Origin: Psychrobacter sp.
GTDB taxonomy: Bacteria; Pseudomonadota; Gammaproteobacteria; Pseudomonadales; Moraxellaceae
Direction of reading: 5' to 3'
DNA length: 54,134 nt
NCBI GenBank assembly: GCA_018260445.1
Contig: JAGLBE010000018.1
Span: 1-54,134 of the forward strand
Position 1 is the stretch's first letter. The number at the start of each line of letters is the position of its first letter. The notes beneath the pieces were generated by a model. The model saw only the letters and a program-made list of their open reading frames with translations. It was not told the origin of the DNA and ran no database searches. Below are positions 27,755-40,224 of this stretch, in pieces. The position numbers were made by a program, and so were the translations under genes.

Positions 27755-29692
27755 TTATTTTTTATCATTGTCATTCACTTCAGTAAATTCCGCGTCTACC
27801 ACGTCATCATCTGCGGCATCGGACCCAGCGGTATCCGACTGTGGTGCTTGAGTGGCATCACTACCTTCTGCGCCTTCACCCGTTGCATAAATTTTCTGGC
27901 TAACGGGTAAAAAAGCATTATCAAGTGCTTCAAGCTTGGCCTTAATATCAGCCTGATCATCTTCTTTAGCGGCCAGTTCAAGCTCAGATATAGCAGTTTC
28001 AACCGAGGCTTTCTCTGCATCGCTCACTTTATCGGCGGCGTCTTTTAATGCTTTTTGTACGGCATGAATACGGCCGTCCGCCTCGTTACGCACTTGAGCT
28101 AGCGCTGCAAATTTCTCATCTTCAGCAGCATTGGCTTCAGCATCGCGTACCATTTGCTCGATTTCAGCATCGGTTAATCCAGAGTCCGCTTTAATCTGAA
28201 TGCTTTGCTCTTTACCAGTGCCTTTATCTTTAGCAGAGATATTCATAATTCCATCGGCATTAATATCAAAGGTCACCTCAATTTGCGGCATGCCACGTGG
28301 TGCAGGCGGTATCTCGGTTAAGTTAAACTCACCTAGCATTTTGTTTTGCACCGCAACTTTACGCTCACCTTGGAATACTTTGATGGTAACAGCAGGCTGA
28401 TTGTCTTCAGCCGTTGAAAAGACCTGTGATTTCTTAGTTGGAATCATGGTATTTTTCTCAATGATGGGGGTTAATACCCCACCCATTGTTTCGATACCTA
28501 GCGTTAACGGGGTGACGTCTAATAGCAGGACATCGGTTTTATCGCCTGACAATACCGCACCTTGAATCGCAGCACCGACCGCGACCGCTTCATCCGGGTT
28601 CACATCTTTACGTGGCTCTTGACCAAAAAACTCTTCGACTGTTTTTTGTACCAAAGGCATACGCGTCTGTCCGCCCACCAAAATCACATCATCAATGTCA
28701 GTCTTTTTAAGACCTGCATCTTCTAAAGCTATTTTACAAGGGTCAATCGTACGTTTTACCAAACTTTCCGTTAACGCCTCTAATTTAGAGCGACTCATCG
28801 TTAATACCAAATGCTTTGGCCCTGACGCATCGGCAGTAATATAAGGCAGATTAATATCCGTACTTTGTGCAGACGATAACTCAATTTTCGCTTTTTCAGC
28901 CGCTTCTTTAAGACGCTGCATTGCCAAAGCATCACCTTTAAGGTTAAAGTCTTGGTCTTTTTTGAACTCTTCAACCAGATAATCAATAATGGCTAAGTCA
29001 AAGTCTTCACCACCTAAGAAAGTATCACCATTGGTCGATAACACTTCAAACTGCTGCTCACCATCCACATCGGCAATTTCAATAATTGACACATCGAAGG
29101 TACCGCCGCCTAAATCGTAAACGGCTATGGTACGGTCGCCTTCTTTTTTGTCCATGCCATAAGCAAGGGCGGCAGCCGTAGGCTCATTAATAATACGCTT
29201 GACATTAAGGCCAGCAATTTTACCCGCATCTTTGGTGGCTTGACGCTGTGAATCATTGAAATAAGCAGGTACGGTGACCACGGCATCGGTCACGGTTTCG
29301 CCCAAATAATCTTCAGCGGTTTTTTTCATTTTTTGTAAAATTTCGGCAGATACCTGTGGCGGTGCAATTTTTTTATCATTTACTTCAACCCAAGCATCGC
29401 CATTGTCGGCCTTAATAATTTTGTAAGGCACCATACCGATATCTTTTTGCACGACTTTATCATCAAACCGACGACCGATTAAACGTTTAATCGCATATAG
29501 AGTATTATTGGGGTTGGTGACGGCCTGACGTTTGGCCGACTGCCCCACTAAGGTTTCGCCATCTTTATAGGCAACGATAGACGGCGTGGTGCGCGTACCT
29601 TCAGAGTTTTCGATAACTTTAACGCTATCGCCTTCCATTACGGCAACACAAGAATTGGTGGTTCCTAAATCAATACCAATTGTTTTAGCCAT
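27755..29692 (-). CDS. dnaK: Chaperone DnaK (Hsp70)
   Basis: This cytoplasmic ATP-driven chaperone folds and protects proteins together with DnaJ and GrpE. The 645-residue product opens with [20 protein letters not shown] (phosphate-1) and includes [15 protein letters not shown], the phosphate-2 motif [11 protein letters not shown] and [12 protein letters not shown]. The substrate-binding domain contains [14 protein letters not shown], and the acidic tail ends in [12 protein letters not shown]. The start is ATG 29692, with GGAG nine bases upstream; an earlier in-frame ATG adds five codons without one. It lies 374 bp downstream of grpE on the same strand, with its own heat-shock promoter candidate. 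dnaJ is not in the window. Confidence 0.97.
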   Translation of the reverse strand: MAKTIGIDLGTTNSCVAVMEGDSVKVIENSEGTRTTPSIVAYKDGETLVGQSAKRQAVTNPNNTLYAIKRLIGRRFDDKVVQKDIGMVPYKIIKADNGDAWVEVNDKKIAPPQVSAEILQKMKKTAEDYLGETVTDAVVTVPAYFNDSQRQATKDAGKIAGLNVKRIINEPTAAALAYGMDKKEGDRTIAVYDLGGGTFDVSIIEIADVDGEQQFEVLSTNGDTFLGGEDFDLAIIDYLVEEFKKDQDFNLKGDALAMQRLKEAAEKAKIELSSAQSTDINLPYITADASGPKHLVLTMSRSKLEALTESLVKRTIDPCKIALEDAGLKKTDIDDVILVGGQTRMPLVQKTVEEFFGQEPRKDVNPDEAVAVGAAIQGAVLSGDKTDVLLLDVTPLTLGIETMGGVLTPIIEKNTMIPTKKSQVFSTAEDNQPAVTIKVFQGERKVAVQNKMLGEFNLTEIPPAPRGMPQIEVTFDINADGIMNISAKDKGTGKEQSIQIKADSGLTDAEIEQMVRDAEANAAEDEKFAALAQVRNEADGRIHAVQKALKDAADKVSDAEKASVETAISELELAAKEDDQADIKAKLEALDNAFLPVSQKIYATGEGAEGSDATQAPQSDTAGSDAADDDVVDAEFTEVNDNDKK

Positions 29693-29798
29693 GCTATAAA
29701 TCTCCAAATTATTTATTGTTTATATCAATTATGATAACGCTGCATCTCAGATAACGGTTTATCACGCCGCTAAGACCTCAACGTTGTTCGCTGTTTAT

Positions 29799-29829
29799 TT
29801 ATATCGGTCGTACTAACCATATTTTCAAG
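29799..29829 (-). promoter_or_regulatory. Candidate sigma32 heat-shock promoter of dnaK
   Basis: On the minus strand CTTGAAA (29829-29823) is followed after 15 bases by CCGATATAA, close to the heat-shock consensus CTTGAAA-N-CCCCATNT. It lies about 107 bp before the dnaK start in the 374-bp grpE-dnaK gap. Confidence 0.5.
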
Positions 29830-30066
29830 AAAAAAACGCAATTAAATACAAAATACAGGTTATTTTTTGTTATCCATCTAGCCCAACTGCTGTTAGCTAA
29901 CGGCTTACTGATAGCACAGCCTAAAAGCCACTTGTCGAACTGTTAACGGTCTTCAATCCGCTAGATAAGGATTTGAGTCTATTTTATGTTAACCCAACGC
30001 TTCTTTAACAGGTTCTTTTAAACAGGTTTTGAAAACCTTGTACGCGAAAAAACCTTGTACGCGAAT

Positions 30067-30684
30067 TTATTGCCCCACTCTCACCATAGCAGGACGCAAT
30101 AAACGACCATTTAAGGTATAGCCTTTTTGTAGCACTTCACCCACCGTATCAGCGGGAGCAGTGCTATCAATACCGACGGCCTCGTGCAGGTCGGGGTTAA
30201 ACTTTTCTTGCTGGGGGTCCACCACAGCAACGCCATGCTTTTGCAGCGCAGATAACAACGATTTTTGGGTTAACTTTACCCCATCCATAATCGCATCATC
30301 GGCGTCATCGTCATTTTGCACGCTAATAATAGCACGCTCTAAGTTATCCACAACCTCAAGCAACTCTTTGGCAAATTTTTGTAGGGCAAATTTGCGGCTT
30401 TTTTCTGCCTCTTGCTCAGAGCGTTTTTGGCTATTGTATGCTTCAGCGTTGGCACGGGCCTGACCTTCTTTGGCAGCTTTAACCTCGCCCTCAAGCTGGG
30501 CTATCCGTTCTTCATACGCCTTGAGATCGATATCGCTATGTATAACTGGATCGCCCTCAACATTGGCTTGTGGGTTAAACTCCGTTAATGTTTCTTCAAG
30601 TATCGTACCCTCATGCTCAACATTGGGCTGCTGTGCTTTAGGGTCTTGCGTGTCGTGTTCATGATTTGGAATCTCGCTGCTCAT
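30067..30684 (-). CDS. grpE: Nucleotide exchange factor GrpE
   Basis: This 205-residue cytoplasmic partner of DnaK triggers ADP release. It has an acidic disordered start, a long coiled coil (AYEERIAQLEGEVKAAKEG...FALQKFAKELLEVVDNLERAI) and the beta-wing end with NPDLHEAVGI and VGEVLQKGYTLNGRLLRPAMVRVG, all typical. GGAG lies upstream of ATG 30684. It precedes dnaK on the same strand; the wide gap and separate promoter suggest partly independent control. Confidence 0.95.
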   Translation of the reverse strand: MSSEIPNHEHDTQDPKAQQPNVEHEGTILEETLTEFNPQANVEGDPVIHSDIDLKAYEERIAQLEGEVKAAKEGQARANAEAYNSQKRSEQEAEKSRKFALQKFAKELLEVVDNLERAIISVQNDDDADDAIMDGVKLTQKSLLSALQKHGVAVVDPQQEKFNPDLHEAVGIDSTAPADTVGEVLQKGYTLNGRLLRPAMVRVGQ

Positions 30685-30839
30685 GCTATCTCCTTAATGA
30701 TGGGTGTCACTGTTATCACTTCACTGAATACTTAATCTTTACTTATGCTGCTTCATAGCGATGGCAAGGCTATTTTTCAAGGTGTCGCCACAAATTTAGT
30801 ACAAACCACTAGATTAATCATCAACAAAAGCCCCCTATT

Positions 30840-30878
30840 CATTAGGGCATTAGGGCATTAGGGCATTAGGGCATTAGG
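30840..30878 (+). repeat. Five tandem octamers cattaggg
   Basis: Perfect 8-bp units (the last lacks one G) lie about 155 bp upstream of grpE in the 528-bp gap to the divergent small gene at 31213. Such arrays change copy number by slippage and could alter promoter spacing. Nothing else clear is seen in the gap apart from a weak CTTGAAA near 30770. Confidence 0.8.
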
Positions 30879-31212
30879 CGATTTTGCATTGTTTGCTGCT
30901 CAGACATGTCGACAGATTGATGATAAAAATGAGTCACTTAACGCTTAGAACAAAGTAATGGACAAAATGACTTATTTCTAGACAGACAACCTACCTTTTG
31001 TGCCAACAATTTGCTAAAGTATTTCTTGTCACATTAATATACTATTTCTTTGGCCTTAAGTTATGCTTGATGGCAAGATTTTACCAAAGATATAGGCTAT
31101 AGTGGCTGTTAGCCGAGCGTTAAATAGCCCTTGGGGATAACAGGTGTTAACCAAGGTTTGATTGACGGTTACGTTTCAAACCACTCATAATAAACTGAAT
31201 AAGGATATAACC

Positions 31213-31398
31213 ATGCCACAAACAAAATATGATGTACCTACCGCTTTGAGTAAAGAAGAGGGTAAAGAATTGGTTGCTAACACTGAATCCATTAAAGGGG
31301 TCAAATTTGTTAACATTAGTGTAGATGGTCAAGCGATTGTCGTTACCCATGGTGATGACTATGACGAAGCAGCGTTTAAAGCTGCTGCAGGCATTTAA
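31213..31398 (+). CDS. Small 61-residue protein of unknown function
   Basis: I do not recognise the family. AAGGAT lies seven bases before ATG 31213 and a strong terminator follows, so it is a real transcription unit. The sequence (PTALSKEEGKELVANTESIKG, KFVNISVDGQAIVVTHGDDYD) predicts a compact helix-strand-strand-helix fold without Cys, resembling ferredoxin-like metal-binding domains but lacking their CxxC. It is cytoplasmic. It could be a small regulator; this is a guess. Confidence 0.7.
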   Translation: MPQTKYDVPTALSKEEGKELVANTESIKGVKFVNISVDGQAIVVTHGDDYDEAAFKAAAGI

Positions 31399-31512
31399 TT
31401 TTAATGCTTTGATAAGTCTTTGACCCTATTAAAGCAAGTATAATTTTATTGCTAGGTGGGCTTAGGTTGATGTTAGGTTGATGTTAGATTAGATAGCTTA
31501 CTAGCAACCTGC

Positions 31513-31540
31513 TATCTGCTATCTGCTATCTGCTATCTGC
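31513..31540 (+). repeat. Four tandem tatctgc heptamers
   Basis: Four perfect 7-bp units follow shortly after a duplicated taggttgatgt (about 31464-31485). They lie between the small gene and its terminator. Confidence 0.75.
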
Positions 31541-31565
31541 ATTGAGACTATAGAATTTAGACCAT

Positions 31566-31612
31566 AAAAATGGTGTTGCGAGTCGAGAAACGGCTTACAA
31601 CGCCATTTTTTT
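31566..31612. terminator. Strong bidirectional terminator
   Basis: AAAAATGGTGTTG pairs with CAACGCCATTTTT (one G-T pair), with an inner small stem, and T runs on both strands. It serves the 61-residue gene from the left. Confidence 0.85.
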
Positions 31613-31728
31613 ATGGGTTTTAGTCGCTAATTTAATCAGTATCGTCTATAACATAGCCGTCAATTAAAGATGAACATGCTGGCAGCAAAATTAAACCCTA
31701 GGCAATAATGATGACGGCTAGCGTCGAA

Positions 31729-31744
31729 TGTTTCACGTGAAACA
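31729..31744. promoter_or_regulatory. parS site (perfect consensus)
   Basis: TGTTTCACGTGAAACA matches the 16-bp parS consensus for ParB binding at every base. It lies between the gyrB terminator and the 31.6-kb terminator, in noncoding DNA about 7.7 kb left of oriC. Confidence 0.9.
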
Positions 31745-31746
31745 TA

Positions 31747-31774
31747 AAAGCCATCTTAATCATAAGATGGCTTT
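31747..31774 (-). terminator. Intrinsic terminator of gyrB
   Basis: AAAGCCATCTTA pairs perfectly with TAAGATGGCTTT around a four-base loop; the minus strand continues with T. It lies 33 bp after the gyrB stop and directly abuts the parS site. Confidence 0.85.
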
Positions 31775-31806
31775 AAACTCGCAAACAAGATAACGTATTA
31801 ATACCC

Positions 31807-34608
<2,802 letters not shown>

Positions 34609-34834
34609 TTAAGGCAACAAACGCATGACGTAGAATGTGGCCATTTTTCGTGTCTTAAACCGTTTTAATGTTGCTAAACATCAAGCAGCATCAGTCAATA
34701 AAATTTATTTAAAACTATCGGTTATTATAACATTTTCTTTCAATAAAAGCATGGCCTGTCGCCCAGAATCAGCATAGCTTAGCCTGCTGTTTATTAGGGG
34801 CCTCTTGACAAGGTAAGCGCAAGCTTAAGCACCG

Positions 34835-36301
34835 CTAGTAAGCAGCAGCGTCAACTGGCTGTATTTCACCATGTTTCACATGAAACACCGCTACGTGTTG
34901 CCAATATTTGCCCAAACGTTTGATAACGCTACTATCAAGACTGGTAACAAATACCTGACAAGACAGCTGAGCAAGCGTTTCTAATAAAATGGTTAGGGCG
35001 CGCTCATCAAGCTCTGCGGTGATATCATCTAGGAGTACTAAGGGTAGAATAGTGCTCGCTGAATCATAAGCCGCTGCTAAGTGCACCGCATCGGCCAGCG
35101 CTGGCTCATCAGTGACCGTGGTGCTGGTGTCGCTTAACGTTAATGGGCTGGTTGTGGCAACGCTGCTAAGACTTTGTTGCTGCGCCAATAGCGGTAACTG
35201 CGAAAGCCGTAGTGCGGTGATGAGTAACTTTTTTTCGCCACGTGAAAGCACGTTAGCAGCCTGTTCGCGCAGGGTTTTGGAACCACTGCACCCCAAGTCT
35301 GCTATATCATCATCGTCATCATTGTCATCATTGTCTTCGCCATCTCTATCTAAGCCTGACTCTGCGTCCTCATCTTCGTTTTGAGGATAAGCCATTGGCG
35401 GTTTTGCGCTGCGGTTGGCCTCTTTGGCGTTTTGGTTAGTAGCATCCGCTTGATAAGCATTGTCGCGGTACTGAGGCTTGACAACATCATTCTGGCGTGC
35501 AGCGGCATCATCGACCCACAAGACTTGGATATCGGCACGATGACAGCCGATGCGGGTATAACCTAATTTGCAGTCCTGTTCTACCCGATGTTGTAGCAAC
35601 TCATTCAGGGCGATATCGGTATTGTAACCGGGCAAAAAACGCAGCTGGATAAACGCGGCATAGTCAGGCAACAGCTTTTTAATTAACTCATCGAACAAGG
35701 GTTTCCAAGCGTCAAAAACCTGTTGCCGATAATGGGTGATTAGACCGGCATGAATGGCTAACCCTTCATCCCAAGCGGCCAGCTCCTGCTTTTGGCCCCG
35801 TGTCAAGCTCTGGGTTTGTTTGAGTAAGGCATTGCGTTGTCTAAGCAATCTTTGATACGCCAGCCACTGCGGATGAAAATTTTGTTTCACGTGAAACGTT
35901 ATCCAATCTAGCAACTGGCGGCGATTGCTGCTACCAAGCTCTAATAAGTCCATAGAGGACGGATCTATTAACAAAGTTGGTAAACGTTTGGCCAATGGGC
36001 TTTGGGTATACACCGTTTGTTGTCCTAAACGCATGACAGTGCTGGCATCTTGATGTTTTTGAATCGCCATACTATCGCCATCTGCAAACTTTGCGTGCAC
36101 CGTAACATGAGGATAATGATGAGAGATATAACGTTTGGGCTGCGCATGACGAAAGCTTTTGCCGCGCGATAACAAATGCAGCGCTTCTAACAAGGAGGTT
36201 TTACCACTACCATTGACACCAACAAACACATTGCATGCGCCAACGGCAATGCTAACCGCATGCAAATTGCGTAGGTGATGAATGCTAAGATGGATTAGCA
36301 T
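34835..36301 (-). CDS. recF: DNA repair/replication protein RecF, with acidic insertion
   Basis: This SMC-like ATPase loads RecA at gaps. The start is ATG 36301 (LIHLSIHHLRNL, the family start); eleven upstream codons are open but not conserved. It has Walker A GVNGSGKTSLLEALHLLSRGKSFR, the signature VLSRGEKKLLITALRLSQ at 351-368, and Walker B LPLVLLDDITAELDE. At 488 residues it is about 130 longer than usual. An insert at about 264-347, ending in a run of Asp, sits between GCHRAD and the signature, and a second at about 376-416 sits before Walker B. Two parS palindromes lie inside the gene, each encoding FHVK. Confidence 0.93.
   Translation of the reverse strand: MLIHLSIHHLRNLHAVSIAVGACNVFVGVNGSGKTSLLEALHLLSRGKSFRHAQPKRYISHHYPHVTVHAKFADGDSMAIQKHQDASTVMRLGQQTVYTQSPLAKRLPTLLIDPSSMDLLELGSSNRRQLLDWITFHVKQNFHPQWLAYQRLLRQRNALLKQTQSLTRGQKQELAAWDEGLAIHAGLITHYRQQVFDAWKPLFDELIKKLLPDYAAFIQLRFLPGYNTDIALNELLQHRVEQDCKLGYTRIGCHRADIQVLWVDDAAARQNDVVKPQYRDNAYQADATNQNAKEANRSAKPPMAYPQNEDEDAESGLDRDGEDNDDNDDDDDIADLGCSGSKTLREQAANVLSRGEKKLLITALRLSQLPLLAQQQSLSSVATTSPLTLSDTSTTVTDEPALADAVHLAAAYDSASTILPLVLLDDITAELDERALTILLETLAQLSCQVFVTSLDSSVIKRLGKYWQHVAVFHVKHGEIQPVDAAAY
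34872..34887. promoter_or_regulatory. parS-like site inside recF 3' end
   Basis: TGTTTCACATGAAACA differs from the parS consensus at one central base. It encodes FHVK at recF residues 473-476. Confidence 0.75.
35883..35898. promoter_or_regulatory. parS site inside recF
   Basis: TGTTTCACGTGAAACG keeps the full 14-bp palindromic core of parS. It encodes FHVK at recF residues 136-139. Confidence 0.85.
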
Positions 36302-36609
36302 AAAAGGCAGCCTATAAAAAAAGGGATGTTGCAAAACAAACTATAAACAAGAGGTTGAACCGTGAACTGGCTAGAATAGCGCAAGCAAAATAGCAGCTAA
36401 GGAGAGCAAGGGTACGAGGATAAAGTAAAGACAGCCTATCAGGCAGAATAAGAAAGCCGCTTAAGTAATAAATAGCAAACTATAGCAATATTTTTCTGTT
36501 CAGCAAGGTGGTGCTTGTTAGTAACAACAGGATAATTAATCTAGACCTAATTCTGCAGCAACCCCAGTAAATCAATACAGACCGAAAAAGCAAAGCCACT
36601 AATAATAGG
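36302..36609. other. recF-dnaN intergenic region
   Basis: This 308-bp AT-rich gap holds no open frame worth calling, no clear terminator and no repeat. It is larger than usual for an operon-like dnaN-recF pair, so recF may have its own promoter here. Confidence 0.4.
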
Positions 36610-37785
36610 CTATATCCGCATTGGCATAATCACATATTGATGCTGACTGTCATTAAGCTGGTTGACCAATACCGAGCCATTGGCGTGACTCATATGCAGC
36701 TGTACATCACCACTAAGGACGTCTAACACATCTTGCAAATAAGCCACATTAAACGACAGCTCGATGGGCTCGCCTTGATAGGTGACCTGCAACGTCTCCA
36801 CGGCCTCATCCTGCTCGGCGTTATTGGCTCGCAGCTCCACATCGCCTTCACCACCAAATTTAAAAATAACCCCACGCGTTTTTTCGTTGGTTAAAATGGC
36901 AACCCGTTTTAGCACGTCAACCGTACGTTCCTTGTTCAATAACGCCACTTTATCGGTTGCAGACGGCATCACACGGCGATAATCTGGAAACTTACCATCA
37001 ATCAGACGCGCCGTAAAGGTCAGCTGTATCGAGTCGTCAATTTGCCCAGTGCTATCGACATTACCAAAGGGTAGGCTCACTTGTAAAAATTCACGCCCAA
37101 AGCCTAGGGCTAAATGACTGTCATTATTGCTCAATAACTTGCTCATCTCTGCCATCAAACGCTCAAGCTCCACCACTGCTTTACGAGGCAGTATGGCTTG
37201 CATCTCAAACGCTTCTGCAACTTCAATAGCGCTTCTAGCCAGTGCCAGGCGGTGCCCGTCGGTCGCTACCGTGGTCAATTGACGTTGACCCACCTCAAAT
37301 AACATACCCGTAAGATAATAGCGCACGTCCTGTATGGCCATCGCAAATTGGGTTTTGCTCATCAATCCGGTTAACACGTCACGGCTGATGCTCAATGGAG
37401 TAATATTCGACGGTTCGCCAAGGGTAGGGAAATCGGTTGCCGGCAACGTGCCCAATACAAACCGACTTTTACCGCTGGTAATAATGCAGCGCTCATTGGC
37501 CTCAGCTGTAATATTAACCACAGCATTTTTGGGTAATAACTTAATAATATCCTGCAGTTTTGAGGCAGGCAACGTGGTAGCACCCGAAGTGGCACTGGTT
37601 GCCTGTGGCAGTTTAACCTGGCACATCAATTCAACTTCTAAGTCAGACGCGGTTAACGTTAATAACGCATCCGTAATATCAATTTTTATATTGCCCAATA
37701 CCACCATGTTATGGCGCTTGTCTGCCGCCTTAGCGATTAGGTTAATAGCTTTTAGCAATAACTCACGATTTATAGACAGTTGCAT
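36610..37785 (-). CDS. dnaN: DNA polymerase III beta sliding clamp
   Basis: This protein forms the ring that tethers the replicative polymerase to DNA. The 391-residue length is slightly more than usual. The N-terminus reads QLSINRELLLKAINLIAKAADKRHNM, and the C-terminal YVIMPMRI matches the clamp ending. ATG 37785 is preferred because the family begins there; an ATG five codons upstream is in frame but nonconserved. It lies 89 bp after dnaA and is probably co-transcribed. Confidence 0.96.
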   Translation of the reverse strand: MQLSINRELLLKAINLIAKAADKRHNMVVLGNIKIDITDALLTLTASDLEVELMCQVKLPQATSATSGATTLPASKLQDIIKLLPKNAVVNITAEANERCIITSGKSRFVLGTLPATDFPTLGEPSNITPLSISRDVLTGLMSKTQFAMAIQDVRYYLTGMLFEVGQRQLTTVATDGHRLALARSAIEVAEAFEMQAILPRKAVVELERLMAEMSKLLSNNDSHLALGFGREFLQVSLPFGNVDSTGQIDDSIQLTFTARLIDGKFPDYRRVMPSATDKVALLNKERTVDVLKRVAILTNEKTRGVIFKFGGEGDVELRANNAEQDEAVETLQVTYQGEPIELSFNVAYLQDVLDVLSGDVQLHMSHANGSVLVNQLNDSQHQYVIMPMRI

Positions 37786-37874
37786 ATTAGGGCTCTTCAT
37801 GGCAAGCGGTTATAGAAATAGGATAAGGCTGTCAGTTATTATAGTAAAAATAAAGCCTATATGTTAGCCTAGCC

Positions 37875-39311
37875 CTAGCCTGCTTGCAAGGTCATCGATA
37901 AGGCTTTATATTCCTTATCTAGCACTGGGTCTTCTAGGCAAAGCTGGGCTATTTTATCACAAGCATGCATCACTGTCGTGTGGTCGCGGCCGCCAAAGGA
38001 TTGCCCGATATCCGGGTAGCTCTCTTTAGTCAGCTCACGCGCCAAGGCCATAGCGATTTGCCGAGGCCGCGCGATACTACGGGTGCGTTTTTTACCCATC
38101 AAATCTTTAACGGACACATCGTAGTACTCCCCCACCACCTTGCGAATATTATCCATACTAACGGCTTGTGAGCGAATGGCAATCACATCTTTTAGGGCAT
38201 AGCGCACCATGTCTATATCCACAGGATTACCTGTCAAATTGGCATTGGCAATCACTTGATTTAAGGCGCCCTCAAGTCGGCGCACATTGGACACCACATT
38301 TTGCGCCATAAACAAAGCACACTCTTTAGGCAACTCTATACCCATCAGTTGTGCCTTTTTTTGCAAAATTTGCATCCGCGTGTCCATTTCAGGCGGCTCT
38401 ATAGCCACCGCCAAGCCCGATGAGAAACGCGAGCGAAAGCGTTCATCAAATTCTGTCATTTGCGAGGGATGCCGATCTGAGGCTAAGATAACTTGCTTGC
38501 CCTCGACCATAAAATCGGCAAATAAAGACAAAAATTCATTACTTGATTTACTTTTACCCGCCAAGACATGGACATCATCAATCACCAATAAATCGACGCG
38601 TTTTATTTTTTGTTTAAACTGTTCTATCTTTTGATTACGCAACGCGTAAACCAATTGATTAATAAACTTTTCAGATGAAAAATAATAAAAGGTTTTAGAC
38701 ATTTTGATATAACGATGGGCAACCGAATGCATAAGATGGGTTTTTCCAAGCCCAGATGCCCCATAAACGAAAAGGGGATTATGCCTGTTTTGGGACTGTT
38801 TTTTACCCAGCTCCAAACAGGCTTTGTACGCCAGCATATTTGATTTACCATGCACAAACGTATCAAAAGTAAAATCTGGGTTAATATAACTTAATGATTT
38901 ATCAGAAGCCAATTGATCATAACCAGCTGCAAGCGATAAACCGCCGGCTGATTTATTATTATCGGCAAAAGTGGCATCATTTTTTTGGGATTTGCTGACA
39001 GTGCTAGCTGCCAACCTAGTGTCTAAGTTTTTAGGCGATGTGTGCGTCGCTAAGCTGCGGTGATTACCTTCTACTTGAATCACCACACTGGTAATGGCAC
39101 CATCACTATGCTCTTTGACCAGACTGGCAATATCGCCAAAGTGTTGCTCTTGCACATGGGCGACAAAATACTGATTGGGCGCTAATAAAATTAAAGTTGA
39201 GCCGTCTTGTTTGGCGGATAAAGGTCGCAACCACATCGTAAATTCGTTTTCTTTTAGCTGATATTTAAGCTCATTAAGACACTTGTCCCAAACTGATAAT
39301 CCATCTGACAT
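37875..39311 (-). CDS. dnaA: Chromosomal replication initiator DnaA
   Basis: This AAA+ protein opens oriC and loads the helicase. Domain I spans residues 1-80 (WDKCLNELKYQLKENEFTMWLRPL), followed by a Ser/Asn-rich linker at 90-140. The AAA domain has Walker A GASGLGKT at 184-191, Walker B LLVIDDVHVLAGK and the sensor region ASDRHPSQM. The DNA-binding domain ends with GQSFGGRDHTTVMHACDKI. The 478-residue length is typical. DnaA boxes lie in the 575 bp upstream, so autoregulation is expected. Confidence 0.97.
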   Translation of the reverse strand: MSDGLSVWDKCLNELKYQLKENEFTMWLRPLSAKQDGSTLILLAPNQYFVAHVQEQHFGDIASLVKEHSDGAITSVVIQVEGNHRSLATHTSPKNLDTRLAASTVSKSQKNDATFADNNKSAGGLSLAAGYDQLASDKSLSYINPDFTFDTFVHGKSNMLAYKACLELGKKQSQNRHNPLFVYGASGLGKTHLMHSVAHRYIKMSKTFYYFSSEKFINQLVYALRNQKIEQFKQKIKRVDLLVIDDVHVLAGKSKSSNEFLSLFADFMVEGKQVILASDRHPSQMTEFDERFRSRFSSGLAVAIEPPEMDTRMQILQKKAQLMGIELPKECALFMAQNVVSNVRRLEGALNQVIANANLTGNPVDIDMVRYALKDVIAIRSQAVSMDNIRKVVGEYYDVSVKDLMGKKRTRSIARPRQIAMALARELTKESYPDIGQSFGGRDHTTVMHACDKIAQLCLEDPVLDKEYKALSMTLQAG

Positions 39312-39469
39312 AACCCGTAAACCCTACTAAACATAATTTAAAAAGTTACCAAATTCTTTGCACTTGACCCTTAAACAACCTTTAATCTACTCTTAGCACT
39401 CTTCTCACAACCGCTCACCAAATCGCTAATTTTTATAGTAGCATAAAACCACGTCATTAACATCTTTTT

Positions 39470-39690
39470 AACCTGTGGAAAACCCTGTGGAAAACCCTGT
39501 GGATAACTTTTACATAGGAGTTATCCCGATTCTATCAACACCTTATCCACAGGTATAACCACAAGTTAAGTATATGATTTTATTAACTAAAACAAGGTTA
39601 TGCACAGAAAATAGGGGTACTAACAACAACAAAAGAACTATACTATATTAGTTATTGAGCAGGCATTTGCTTGTGGATAAGTCCAATTTT
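39470..39690. other. Chromosomal origin oriC
   Basis: DnaA boxes occur as TGTGGAAAA (39474 and 39486), TGTGGATAA (39498 and 39672), TTATCCACA (39543) and the variant TTATGCACA (39598). The first three sit in phased repeats of about 12 bp (ctgtggaaaacc). An AT-rich stretch at 39561-39595 and another at 39620-39655 could unwind. Position between dnaA and rpmH with gene strands diverging fits a chromosomal origin. Confidence 0.9.
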
Positions 39691-39791
39691 AACCCAGTCT
39701 GGCACTGAAAATTTGGGGTAAACCAAGGTTAAATCAGCTAGGTTATACCCGACTCAATCCTTATAATTTTACTCACTGCTAAAGATAGGCA

Positions 39792-39820
39792 TTGACAATG
39801 GGCACATATCCTGCCATAAT
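39792..39820 (+). promoter_or_regulatory. Sigma70 promoter of rpmH
   Basis: TTGACA (39792-39797), a 17-base spacer, then CATAAT (39815-39820), 67 bp before the rpmH start. Confidence 0.65.
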
Positions 39821-39886
39821 CTTCGGTTACTACAAACCCCCTTGTAAAACTCTATTTTTTAACTTATTTGTTGTTACAGGTGATAT

Positions 39887-40021
39887 ATGAAACGTACATT
39901 TCAACCAAGCGTTATCAAACGCAAACGCACCCATGGTTTTCGGGCTCGTATGGCAACCAAAAAGGGTCGTCAAGTTTTAGCCCGCCGCCGCGCTAAAGGC
40001 CGTCATCAGTTAACCGTATAA
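39887..40021 (+). CDS. rpmH: 50S ribosomal protein L34
   Basis: The 44-residue basic protein [20 protein letters not shown] ... [14 protein letters not shown] is typical L34 of the large ribosomal subunit. ATG 39887 gives the conserved start and length. Its stop codon lies inside the first unit of a perfect 16-bp tandem duplication, and a terminator follows at 40225, so it is not simply read through into rnpA. Confidence 0.97.
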   Translation: MKRTFQPSVIKRKRTHGFRARMATKKGRQVLARRRAKGRHQLTV

Positions 40022-40044
40022 CGTATAAACCGTATAACGTATAA
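40013..40044 (+). repeat. Perfect 16-bp tandem duplication at rpmH end
   Basis: accgtataacgtataa occurs twice in direct succession. The first copy contains the last rpmH codons and its stop. Confidence 0.85.
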
Positions 40045-40224
40045 AATGTTGGTTGCTAGTTGCGGTTAACTTGTCAGATGTCGATTAAGGTACTATGTGA
40101 TTGGTGATTGGTGATTGATTAACAAATGATGAAAAGATGAAAAAACCTATCGCTGTCACTGGTTTTAATTCAACATTTAGGTAATACGCTAACAGCCATT
40201 TTTTGTTTATACGGTTATCGACCA

